In this document: positions 22,024 to 29,026 of the stretch, piece after piece
Position numbering within the stretch: position 1 is the first letter of the stretch
Layout of the letters: each line of letters starts with the position of its first letter
Assembly (NCBI GenBank): GCA_051010055.1
Contig: JBPCVY010000086.1
Coordinates: 1-33,270, forward strand
Direction of reading: 5' to 3'
DNA: 33,270 bases
DNA from: CAJQND01 sp051010055
GTDB lineage: Bacteria > Pseudomonadota > Alphaproteobacteria > Rhizobiales > CAJQND01
Program-made: the position numbers and the translations under genes
The notes under the pieces: model-generated
The model's input: only the letters and a program-made list of their open reading frames with translations
Database searches by the model: none
What the model was told of the DNA's origin: nothing

Positions 22024-23049
22024 TCAATTCGCCACGAGCACCGTGCGGCAGGCCTTTGGCAGGCCCCTGATTGTCATGTGGCGAGCTTTTTTCTTCTTCT
22101 TCTTCTTTTTCTTTTTGGAGGTTTTTTTCTTCTTTTTCTTTGCCGGTTTGCCCCAAGGCTTGGAACTGTACCAATAGGCCAGGTTTTCCTTGCAGTCGTC
22201 GCGGGCAGGGGCGGCCTTTTGGTCCTTACAGCCAATCGAGCCCTTCGGGCACTTTATGCGAATATGAAAATGGTAGTTATGGCCGTAATAGGCGCGAATT
22301 TTACCGAGCCATGCGCGGTTTTTGAAACCCTTGCGGCGCGCCCAGTCGCACATTTCCTTTTTGATAGGTGGATGCACGAAAATGCGCGCGACTTCACGAT
22401 AGGAAGCCGCGCGCTTAATAAGGCGCGCATGGGCTTCGGTCCATTTCTTGCGGTTGAGCCTTTTGCGGTCGATTGTCATGACAACCGGTTTTTTGGTTTC
22501 ACGCTCCTTGCGGCTCATCACGTGCTTTGGCATGGGCGTGAGCCAGACGTCTGCATCAAGACCCATTTGATGGGAGCGGTGGCCTGATGTCATGGGCCCA
22601 CCGCGCGGTTGGGAAAGATCGCCTATCAGGAGCCCGGGATAGCCATCATGTTTGCGGGCCTCGACTGCAAGACGTTTTACCAGCGCGACGAGTTTGGGGT
22701 GCCCCCAATTACGGTTGCGCGAAAGCCGCATGGCCTGCCAGGCCGAACCGGTTATGGGAACCTCAGCGCCGCCTGCAAGGCAGCCCCGGGTATAAAAACC
22801 AATGGCGCGCGGCTTGAGCTTGGCACCTCTCTTTTTGGCGCCAAACAAGTCTTTTGCCGGCACATTGGTAGGAATTCTCTTGGATTTTCTGGAAGACTTT
22901 GCGGGCGCCAGCGGTTTTTCCCGCGGCAGCACTCTTTCTTCAATAAGTTTGCCGATCTGATCGGAAGCAGCAAAAGAAGTTACTGTTCCAGCAATAATCA
23001 AAATCAACCCAGCGGCGGCAAATACAGCGAAGTTTCTGTATATTCTCAT
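22024..23049 (-). CDS. mepA: Penicillin-insensitive murein endopeptidase with polylysine tail
   Basis: MepA cleaves D-Ala-meso-DAP cross-links of peptidoglycan in the periplasm. The 341-residue protein starts with a signal peptide (MRIYRNFAVFAAAGLILIIA, ending near residue 28) and then the LAS-type metallopeptidase core. That core shows GGPMTSGHRSHQMGLDADVW with His157/His160 and Asp165/Asp167, HPPIKKEMCDWA, and the C-terminal zinc pair His260/His262 in NYHFHIRIKCP. Conserved cysteines (CPKGSIGCKDQ, DDCKENL) fit disulfides. The odd part is residues 301-322, nearly all lysine (about 18 of 22), followed by a short basic end that the E. coli enzyme lacks. The ATG at 23049 is chosen for the signal peptide. 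It follows sspB on the same strand after 92 bases. Confidence 0.92.
   Translation of the reverse strand: MRIYRNFAVFAAAGLILIIAGTVTSFAASDQIGKLIEERVLPREKPLAPAKSSRKSKRIPTNVPAKDLFGAKKRGAKLKPRAIGFYTRGCLAGGAEVPITGSAWQAMRLSRNRNWGHPKLVALVKRLAVEARKHDGYPGLLIGDLSQPRGGPMTSGHRSHQMGLDADVWLTPMPKHVMSRKERETKKPVVMTIDRKRLNRKKWTEAHARLIKRAASYREVARIFVHPPIKKEMCDWARRKGFKNRAWLGKIRAYYGHNYHFHIRIKCPKGSIGCKDQKAAPARDDCKENLAYWYSSKPWGKPAKKKKKKTSKKKKKKKKKKARHMTIRGLPKACRTVLVAN
22087..22140 (-). repeat. Lysine-codon low-complexity tract in mepA
   Basis: The mepA 3' end contains runs of AAA/AAG codons, seen on the plus strand as TTC/TTT blocks, encoding the polylysine segments K6 and K10 separated by Thr-Ser. Such purine tracts are slippage-prone, so its length may vary between strains or assemblies. 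Confidence 0.8.
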
Positions 23050-23141
23050 GTTCACCCACACGCGATTTAAAGAAAGTTTCTGACCCGTCAAGTCCCCTCG
23101 AATTTCTTTATAATAGGCGAAAAAGATAAAATGTTCAGTCA

Positions 23142-23750
23142 CTATTTTTTGCGGAATGCATCAAGGCTCACGACCTTTTCTTCTTCGCCGGTTTCCTCGC
23201 CGATTTCTTCGTCGGCCGCTTCGGCAGGTTCTTTCGATGCTATTTTAACGGCCGGTTCGGCTGCCTCTTCAACGGCTTCCGCATCCTCTTCAGGCTCGCT
23301 ACCGGATTCATCGTCAGTCACTTTGGACTTTTCCGCACCCTTTGACTGTTCAGCTGCAGCCTTTGCCTCTTCTTCAGCCAGGTTCTGGTTGGCCTCGTCC
23401 ATCTCGAACTGCAAGCCAAACTGAACATGAGGGTCGAAAAAACCCTTTACCGCCGCGAAGGGTATTTCCATCTTCTCTGGAATATTGTCGAAGGAAAGTT
23501 CCACCCGGAACCCGTCATCGCCTACATCAAGTCCCCAGAACTGGTGCTGCAGAACGATGGTCATTTCTTCAGGATATTTGCGCTTTAGCCGGTCCGACAC
23601 TTTGGTGCCTGGGTGGCCGGTGTCGAAAGCGATGTAGAAATGATGCTCGCCCGGCAGGCCTGAACGCTCAACGCTCCTTAATGCCGCTCGCACAACGCCG
23701 CGCAGCGCCTGTTGGGCAAGAATATCATAGCGCATCAGGTCTTCGGGCAT
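23142..23750 (-). CDS. sspB: ClpXP adaptor SspB (alpha type)
   Basis: SspB captures ssrA-tagged proteins and hands them to ClpXP for degradation. This 202-residue protein is the alphaproteobacterial version. Its globular substrate-binding domain (about 1-125) reads MPEDLMRYDILAQQALRGVV, then HHFYIAFDTGHPGTKVSDRLKRKYPEEMTIVLQHQFW and VELSFDNIPEKMEIPFAAVKGFFDPHVQFGLQF. It is followed by a long Glu/Ala-rich acidic tail (about 130-190). The last residues, VVSLDAFRKK, are the conserved ClpX-binding motif. The start at 23750 has AGAGGA upstream and matches the family N-terminus. It lies between ssrA and mepA on the same strand, which puts the adaptor beside the tag it recognises. Two perfect palindromes occupy its upstream region. 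Confidence 0.95.
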   Translation of the reverse strand: MPEDLMRYDILAQQALRGVVRAALRSVERSGLPGEHHFYIAFDTGHPGTKVSDRLKRKYPEEMTIVLQHQFWGLDVGDDGFRVELSFDNIPEKMEIPFAAVKGFFDPHVQFGLQFEMDEANQNLAEEEAKAAAEQSKGAEKSKVTDDESGSEPEEDAEAVEEAAEPAVKIASKEPAEAADEEIGEETGEEEKVVSLDAFRKK

Positions 23751-23808
23751 ATTCCTCTTCCAATCCCTCCACAAGCTTGGGGCGCAGCTTTTGTTACGAA
23801 ACGAATCT

Positions 23809-23829
23809 GTTGTCAGTTTGACTGACAAC
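23809..23829. promoter_or_regulatory. Perfect inverted repeat upstream of sspB (proximal)
   Basis: Arms GTTGTCAGT and ACTGACAAC surround TTG. The dyad lies about 58 bases before the sspB start and eight bases from a second palindrome. It could be an operator; as RNA it would be a hairpin without a following U-run. Confidence 0.5.
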
Positions 23830-23836
23830 CAAAATG

Positions 23837-23858
23837 GATGCAAATGGCCATTTGCATC
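23837..23858. promoter_or_regulatory. Perfect palindrome upstream of sspB (distal)
   Basis: A 22-base palindrome without spacer, with arm GATGCAAATGG followed by its exact complement. It lies between the ssrA terminator and the sspB start. On the minus strand it is followed by CATTTTGG, so a weak second terminator for ssrA is an alternative to an operator. Confidence 0.5.
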
Positions 23859-23881
23859 TATCGGAAAAACAATCTCATTTT

Positions 23882-23922
23882 AGCAAAACAAAATGGCGGG
23901 CTTCTGTTGCCAGGTGCCCGCC
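23882..23922 (-). terminator. Rho-independent terminator of ssrA
   Basis: On the minus strand GGCGGGC and GCCCGCC form a 7-base stem with a 14-base loop, followed by ATTTTGTTTTG. It directly ends the coding piece of the tmRNA gene. Confidence 0.75.
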
Positions 23923-24190
23923 GGACCCCGCCTGCACTTGCTAGAGCACAGGGCTTGAATTGAAGCTGCCGCACTGCTTACGCAGCGAGACGTGCCTCAG
24001 CGTAGTTGTCATTTGCAACTATTAGGATGGCCCGGTAACGGTGGTACCATGCCGAACGAAAACTTGCCCTTTACACCCTCGTCGATCCTATTTCACCCCC
24101 ATCAAAAACCCACTTCTTACTAAATGGGCTTGTGGTGGAGGTGCCGGGTACCGCCCCCGGGTCCGAATGGTTTATTACGACAGTCATTTA
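23917..24190 (-). ncRNA. ssrA: tmRNA, permuted two-piece type
   Basis: This is the circularly permuted tmRNA of alphaproteobacteria, transcribed on the minus strand. The acceptor piece comes first and ends with encoded CCA at 24135-24133, after a 7-base acceptor half CACCTCC and discriminator A. Its T-arm is CCGGG-GGCGGTA-CCCGG. A short intervening segment (24132-24101) would be removed. The coding piece starts at 24100 with GGGGGTG, which pairs with the acceptor half (one G-U). Its tag frame (24016-23978) reads ANDNYAEARLAA then TAA. The 3' end of the coding piece (GGGTCCG) pairs with CGGACCC of the acceptor piece. The outer ends are approximate. The RNA rescues stalled ribosomes with SmpB. 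A TATATT box near 24220 may be its -10 element. Confidence 0.95.
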
Positions 24191-24322
24191 TCGCCATAGC
24201 CGGCCCGAAAACCGGCACCTATAATATAAGCGCTTCGGCGGGCTAAAAAAAGGCCGTAAATTCATTGAATTGGCCATTGCGTTAAAAAAGGGTCAGGACC
24301 CTAGTGTTGGAGATGTTCTCAG

Positions 24323-24934
24323 GTGCCGAAAAAACTCATGGAAACCCGCGAGGATTTGCGCAACGCAATGATAGATGCCGCGGAGGCCATTATCGTTGCA
24401 GATGGGGTGGAATCGCTCACCGCGCGCCGCCTGGCAACTGATATGGGCATTGCGGTGGGCACCACCTACAACCAGTTCCGGCAAATGGACGAACTCATCA
24501 GCGAGGTGAGTGCGCGCACCTTGGCAGCGCTTGGGCGGGAAATTAAGGCAGCCGCCGGGGCGGGCGGCGCACCAGAAGACAATATCATGGCTTATGCAGA
24601 GGCCTATCTGGAGTTTGTATCAAGCAATCCAAAGCGTTGGGCTGCATTGTTTTCTGGAAGCCTTGACCCGCAAAGCGAGGCGCAGCACCGCAATAACGAG
24701 CAAATTCAAAAGCTGTTCAGTTTTCTGGAAGGTGAGCTCAGTGAACTCTATGGTGGTGAAAACCGGGATGTGGTCAAGCAGTCGGCCCGTGCTTTGTGGG
24801 CGGCCGTACACGGCATGCTGATGCTGGCATCGGGCGGGCGTTTAGAAGTTTTGGAGCTTGATGACATTCACAGTTCTGTGCGCCTGCTGGTGCGCTACCA
24901 CCTTGCCGGCATGGCCGCGCAGCCCAGTGTTTGA
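24323..24934 (+). CDS. TetR family transcriptional regulator
   Basis: A 203-residue TetR-type regulator. The N-terminal helix-turn-helix is clear: EDLRNAMIDAAEAIIVADGVESLTARRLATDMGIAVGTTYNQF (about 9-51), with the usual Thr-Ala-Arg-Arg-Leu-Ala recognition pattern. The C-terminal half contains RWAALFSGSL and ALWAAVHGMLMLASGG, the pattern of the WHG-type TetR ligand domain. The ligand and targets are unknown; no dyad is obvious directly upstream. The GTG at 24323 is used as start with an ATG (24338) as alternative. It is divergent from ssrA and upstream of the DUF2853 gene, which starts 113 bases after its stop. Confidence 0.9.
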   Translation: MPKKLMETREDLRNAMIDAAEAIIVADGVESLTARRLATDMGIAVGTTYNQFRQMDELISEVSARTLAALGREIKAAAGAGGAPEDNIMAYAEAYLEFVSSNPKRWAALFSGSLDPQSEAQHRNNEQIQKLFSFLEGELSELYGGENRDVVKQSARALWAAVHGMLMLASGGRLEVLELDDIHSSVRLLVRYHLAGMAAQPSV

Positions 24935-25047
24935 CTGAGTCAGCAAGTCATGTGGCTGGGTTTACTGTTCGCCAACCAAGAAGAATCGCGCTAATATTTG
25001 AGCCAGGTTCTGTATTGTCGAACCGGTCATTTTTAAAGGAATTTTCA

Positions 25048-25365
25048 ATGAGCGAATATGTTGAGAACGCAAAACGGTTTACCTCAAGCGTGAATGAAGC
25101 TGTTGTAAAGGGCGTAGAGAATTATCTCGGAAAAGGTGTTCTGGCGCAACGGGATGCTTCTTTGGTGTCGTGTACAGATCCTGATGAACTGGGCCGGATC
25201 CGTGACGGGTTTGCAAAGAAGAAACTTGATTTGAGTGATGGCGGTGCAACTGATGCAGCTATTCAGGCGGTTTGCAAAAAAATGAGCGAAGATCGCAACA
25301 AATGTCGTGTCACCTTTTACTATTTGCTAGCCGAACAAACGGGAACATTGGGCAAGCTTGCCTGA
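25048..25365 (+). CDS. DUF2853 family protein
   Basis: A 105-residue soluble protein that resembles the small, uncharacterised DUF2853 family of alphaproteobacteria. The pattern is MSEYVENAKRF near the N-terminus, VSCTDPDELGRIRDGFAKKKLDLSDG in the middle, and SEDRNKCRVTFYYLLAEQTG at the end, the last being the most conserved. No catalytic motif or membrane segment is visible. The ATG at 25048 is chosen for the AAAGGA eight bases upstream; the frame is open earlier but that part does not look like protein. It is flanked by the TetR and CPBP genes on the same strand. Confidence 0.82.
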   Translation: MSEYVENAKRFTSSVNEAVVKGVENYLGKGVLAQRDASLVSCTDPDELGRIRDGFAKKKLDLSDGGATDAAIQAVCKKMSEDRNKCRVTFYYLLAEQTGTLGKLA

Positions 25366-25392
25366 GCTTCAAACTTGACCCAACTTGACTGA

Positions 25393-26187
25393 ATGCGTAA
25401 CCGGTGGACTGAAAAGTCTGCCGGTTCATTCAATTACGGAGCTCTTTTGTTCAGCCTGCCAAAACTTGCGCAAACGCAAAAACTCTATGCGCCGGACACG
25501 CCCTGGGGGCCATTTTCGGCTGCATTGGTGGCAGTTTTTGTGGTCGTTTTGCCCTATTTAACAATTGAGTTGGTGCTAACCCTCTTCCCGGGGGGGCTGG
25601 GCGATAGGTCCCTTTGGCCCACGGTTTATGACCGCACCATAGTGGCGGGCCAGGCCTGTACGCTCGTGCTGATCATGCTGGTGGCGCGCATGCGTGGTGG
25701 AACATCGCAAGGAGTTCTTGCGGATGCCCCTGTGCCAAGCCCACGTGCACAAGCTTTCATCGAAACGCTTCTTCTCCTCGCTATCGCCCTTGGCCTGACA
25801 GGCTTGTTTTTTCTGGCATTTCCGGAGCTTGAAGCCTCTGTCACCAAGCAGGCCTGTGACAACCTGCTTACCAGGCACCTTTGGCTCGACAATCTTCTTC
25901 TGATTATCCTTTTTGCGCCACTGGTTGAGGAGTTCCTGTTCCGGGGATTTCTGTTTTCCGCCTGGCAGAGCAAGAAGTTGCCATTCATTGTTCCGGCTCT
26001 TTCAACGTCGCTTCTCTGGACGGCGCTGCATTTTCATTACGATTTAGCCTACCTGCCGTTTCTCTTTCTGGACGGGATGTTCTTGTCCTGGATTTTATGG
26101 CGTCATGGCTCCATATGGCTGTGTGTTTCCTATCATATGGGGTGGAATGCGGTGGCAGTCTGGTATTTGCATGATTGCATATTCTGA
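25393..26187 (+). CDS. CPBP family intramembrane metalloprotease
   Basis: A 264-residue inner-membrane protein with about seven hydrophobic helices and the CPBP (Abi/CAAX-protease-like) active-site motifs in the C-terminal half. These are EEFLFRG (EExxxR), then SLLWTALHFHYD (FxxxH-type His), and SYHMGWN (HxxxN) near the end. The family cleaves membrane-embedded substrates or processes prenylated/peptide substrates; bacterial members include bacteriocin-immunity proteins. The substrate here is unknown. It begins 27 bases after the DUF2853 gene, and thyA follows after about 70 bases. The ATG at 25393 lacks a strong Shine-Dalgarno, so the exact start is uncertain. Confidence 0.88.
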   Translation: MRNRWTEKSAGSFNYGALLFSLPKLAQTQKLYAPDTPWGPFSAALVAVFVVVLPYLTIELVLTLFPGGLGDRSLWPTVYDRTIVAGQACTLVLIMLVARMRGGTSQGVLADAPVPSPRAQAFIETLLLLAIALGLTGLFFLAFPELEASVTKQACDNLLTRHLWLDNLLLIILFAPLVEEFLFRGFLFSAWQSKKLPFIVPALSTSLLWTALHFHYDLAYLPFLFLDGMFLSWILWRHGSIWLCVSYHMGWNAVAVWYLHDCIF

Positions 26188-26256
26188 GCAAAATTCCCTG
26201 TGGTCAAAACCGTTAGTTGATTTGATTTTTGGGCAGAATCGATGGATTCTGAAGCC

Positions 26257-27051
26257 ATGCAGCAATATCTTGAATTGATGCTCCGGGTACGCAAAGAAGG
26301 CGTACGCAAGGGCGACCGCACAGGCACCGGCACCTTGTCGGTTTTCGGCCACCAGATGCGATTTGACCTGAACGATGGCTTCCCGCTCGTCACCAACAAA
26401 AAGCTGCACATCCGCTCAATCATCTACGAGCTTTTGTGGTTCCTGAAGGGTGATACCAATATTGCCTATCTCAAAGAGAATGGCGTGCGCATTTGGGATG
26501 AATGGGCCGATGAAAGTGGCGATCTCGGCCCGGTTTACGGCCATCAATGGCGCTCCTGGCCTGTTCCAGATGGCAAAACGGTCGATCAAATCGCCGGGGT
26601 GGTGAAATCACTGCGCGAGAACCCCAATTCACGCCGACATATTGTGTCTGCATGGAATGTGGCGGATGTGGATGACATGGCGCTGCCGCCGTGCCATTGC
26701 CTGTTCCAGTTTTATGTGGCTGACGGAAAGTTGTCCTGTCAGCTTTACCAGCGCTCCGCCGACATTTTCCTCGGCGTGCCATTTAACATCGCTTCTTACG
26801 CGCTGCTCACCCACATGATGGCGCAAGTGACGGGGCTTAAAGTTGGCGATTTTGTACACACGTTCGGCGATGCCCATCTTTATTCCAACCATATGGAACA
26901 GGTGGACGAACAGCTTAAGCGTGAGCCACTGCCGTTGCCCCGGCTGGTGGTAAAGCGTGATGTAACGGAAATTGACGATTTCGACTTTGAAGATTTTCAG
27001 ATTGTTGGCTATGAGGCCCACCCGCATATCTCCGCACCGGTAGCCGTTTAA
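26257..27051 (+). CDS. thyA: Thymidylate synthase
   Basis: ThyA makes dTMP from dUMP using 5,10-methylene-tetrahydrofolate, which it oxidises to dihydrofolate. From the ATG at 26257 the protein is 264 residues, the same as the E. coli enzyme, and starts MQQYLELMLRV like it. Visible motifs are RTGTGTLSVFGHQMRFDL, the phosphate-binding SRRHIVSAWN, the nucleophile Cys146 in LPPCHCLFQFYV, QLYQRSADIFLGVPFNIASYALL, and the C-terminal AVAV. An ATG at 26242 would add five residues. The stop shares a base with the folA ATG (TAATG), so the dihydrofolate it makes is recycled by the next gene's product. Confidence 0.97.
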   Translation: MQQYLELMLRVRKEGVRKGDRTGTGTLSVFGHQMRFDLNDGFPLVTNKKLHIRSIIYELLWFLKGDTNIAYLKENGVRIWDEWADESGDLGPVYGHQWRSWPVPDGKTVDQIAGVVKSLRENPNSRRHIVSAWNVADVDDMALPPCHCLFQFYVADGKLSCQLYQRSADIFLGVPFNIASYALLTHMMAQVTGLKVGDFVHTFGDAHLYSNHMEQVDEQLKREPLPLPRLVVKRDVTEIDDFDFEDFQIVGYEAHPHISAPVAV

Positions 27052-27563
27052 TGACACTTACAATTTCTCATGTTGTGGCGGTTTCGCTCAACGGTGTGAT
27101 CGGCGTTGAAGGCGATTTGCCGTGGCGCCTGCCATCTGACCTAAAACGTTTCAAGCAAATCACCATGGGCAAGCCCATAGTTATGGGGCGCAAGACATGG
27201 GAATCCATCTGCAGGCCGCTGCCGGGCCGCCCAAACATTGTCATAAGCCGCTGGCTGGAAGAGGTGCCGGATGGTGTGATTTTGGTGCGCACAATTGATG
27301 AAGCACTGGAGCGTGCGCGCGGGCTTGCCCATGAATTGGGAGTCGATGAAATTTGCATCATTGGGGGCGGTGAGATTTACCGTCAAACCCTGGATGTTAC
27401 GGGCCGTATCTATCTCACCCGCGTGATGGCGGAGGCAACCGGCGATACCACTTATCCCGACCCGGATATGGATATCTGGGAAGAGGTGGCCCACGAGCAC
27501 CATTCCGAAGGGCCGGGCGATACGGCGGACTTTGATATCATCACCCTGGAGCGTATCGGCTAG
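27051..27563 (+). CDS. folA: Dihydrofolate reductase
   Basis: FolA reduces dihydrofolate to tetrahydrofolate with NADPH and completes the thymidylate cycle with ThyA. The 170-residue protein has VVAVSLNGVIGVEGDLPWRLPSDLKRFKQIT, with catalytic Asp30 (equivalent of Asp27 in E. coli). It continues with the NADPH-binding MGRKTWESI segment, PGRPNIVISR, and the GGGEIYRQTL loop with the cis-Gly pair typical of the family. It is translationally coupled to thyA and lies 75 bases before the beta-synthase gene. Its length and motifs fit chromosomal DHFR, not the plasmid-borne resistance forms. Confidence 0.96.
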   Translation: MTLTISHVVAVSLNGVIGVEGDLPWRLPSDLKRFKQITMGKPIVMGRKTWESICRPLPGRPNIVISRWLEEVPDGVILVRTIDEALERARGLAHELGVDEICIIGGGEIYRQTLDVTGRIYLTRVMAEATGDTTYPDPDMDIWEEVAHEHHSEGPGDTADFDIITLERIG

Positions 27564-27638
27564 GTTCAGGACCTATTTGCAACCGGCTTCGAGCGGGGTT
27601 AGCCTACCAGCAACTGCCCTCAGACTGCAGGATGCGAA

Positions 27639-29024
27639 ATGTTTTCTCAAGCGCGCGTTTATTCCTCTGTTCTTGACGAGATCGGCAACACGCCGATGCA
27701 TGAAATCACTAAACTGGATACCGGCCGGTGCCGGCTTTTTGTGAAATTGGAGAACCAAAACCCCGGCGGCTCCATCAAGGACCGCATCGGCAAGACCATG
27801 ATTGAGGCAGCCGAGGCGGACGGTTTACTCAAACCCGGCGGTACGATTATTGAGGCCACCGCGGGCAACACGGGCCTCGGCCTGGCGCTGATCGCCGCCC
27901 AGAAGGGATATGACCTCGTTATCGTGGTGCCGGACAAAATGGCCCAGGAGAAGATTTTCCACCTGCGCGCCATGGGGGCCGATGTGCGCACCACCCGCTC
28001 GGATGTAGGTAAGGGCCACCTGGAATATTATCAGGACATGGCCGAGCGCATCGCAAAAGAAAACGGTTATTTCTACGTCAATCAGTTCGCCAATGAGGCA
28101 AATACCCTTGCCCATGAAACCACCACTGGCCCTGAAATCCTTGCCCAGTGCAAGGCGGCGGGCACGGTGCCTGATGCAGTGGTGTGCGGCGTTGGTTCAG
28201 GGGGCACGCTTACTGGCCTTTCGCGCTTTTTCCAAAAGGCCAACCCGTCAACCGAGATGGTCCTTGCCGATCCGGAAGGTTCGGTTCTTGCCGAATATGT
28301 TGAAACGGGAAAGCTGCCTGAGGAGGTGGGCTCATGGATGGTTGAGGGAATTGGCGAGGATTTTCTGCCCCCCATTCTGGACCTTGAAGGCGTTCAAACC
28401 GCCTACACGGTGAGCGATGGTGAAGCTTTTGAAACCGCGCGCGAACTCTTAAAGAAAGAAGGGCTTTTGGCCGGTTCCTCATCGGGAACCCTAATTGCCG
28501 CTGCATTGCGCCATGCCCGCGCGCAAACCGAACCAAAAACGATTGTCACTTTCGTTTGCGATTCCGGTAACAAGTATCTTTCCAAGATGTTCAATGATTT
28601 CTGGATGATCGATAACGGTTTCCTGGAACCGCCGATGAAGGGCGATTTGCGCGATTTGATCACCCGCAAACACGCCGAGCATCAAACCATCACCATCAAA
28701 CCGTCAACGCCGCTGGACCAGGCCTACCGCAGCATGAAGCTTTACGATATTTCTCAGTTGCCTGTGCTTGAAGACGACATGCTCGTGGGGTTGCTGGATG
28801 AAGAAGACCTTCTGCGCCATGCATATGAATGCGGCTGTTTCGAAGGGGTGGCCGGCGACATTATGGCAACGGGTCTGAAAACGGTTGATGCTGGCGCCAG
28901 CCTTGATGAGGTGCTTGAAATCTTGACCCACGGCATGGTGGTGCCGGTGATACACAAGGACAGGTTTGAAGGCCTGATCACCAAAATCGATGTTTTGAAC
29001 CACCTGCGTCTAACGGCGAGTTGA
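27639..29024 (+). CDS. Cystathionine beta-synthase with C-terminal CBS pair
   Basis: A 461-residue PLP enzyme that joins a cysteine-synthase-like catalytic domain (about 1-330) to two CBS regulatory motifs (about 335-461). The PLP Lys47 is in NPGGSIKDR, the substrate loop is EATAGNTGLGLALIAA, and the phosphate cup is GVGSGGTLTG. The CBS part contains DQAYRSMKLYDISQLPVLEDD and ILTHGMVVPVIHKDRFEGLITKIDVL. The catalytic reaction is expected to be serine plus homocysteine to cystathionine; cysteine synthase activity cannot be ruled out. The CBS motifs suggest adenosyl-ligand control. The stop overlaps the following GSCFA gene region and a gamma-lyase-type enzyme lies downstream, which favours reverse transsulfuration. 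Confidence 0.93.
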   Translation: MFSQARVYSSVLDEIGNTPMHEITKLDTGRCRLFVKLENQNPGGSIKDRIGKTMIEAAEADGLLKPGGTIIEATAGNTGLGLALIAAQKGYDLVIVVPDKMAQEKIFHLRAMGADVRTTRSDVGKGHLEYYQDMAERIAKENGYFYVNQFANEANTLAHETTTGPEILAQCKAAGTVPDAVVCGVGSGGTLTGLSRFFQKANPSTEMVLADPEGSVLAEYVETGKLPEEVGSWMVEGIGEDFLPPILDLEGVQTAYTVSDGEAFETARELLKKEGLLAGSSSGTLIAAALRHARAQTEPKTIVTFVCDSGNKYLSKMFNDFWMIDNGFLEPPMKGDLRDLITRKHAEHQTITIKPSTPLDQAYRSMKLYDISQLPVLEDDMLVGLLDEEDLLRHAYECGCFEGVAGDIMATGLKTVDAGASLDEVLEILTHGMVVPVIHKDRFEGLITKIDVLNHLRLTAS

Positions 29025-29026
29025 AC

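Noticed and set aside
22080..22146. TTC/TTT repeats as a microsatellite or CRISPR-like array
   Set aside because: They are the AAA/AAG lysine codons of the mepA tail; there are no spacers or palindromic repeats.
21926..22177. Plus-strand frames with polyphenylalanine
   Set aside because: Shadows of the mepA lysine tract in the opposite strand.
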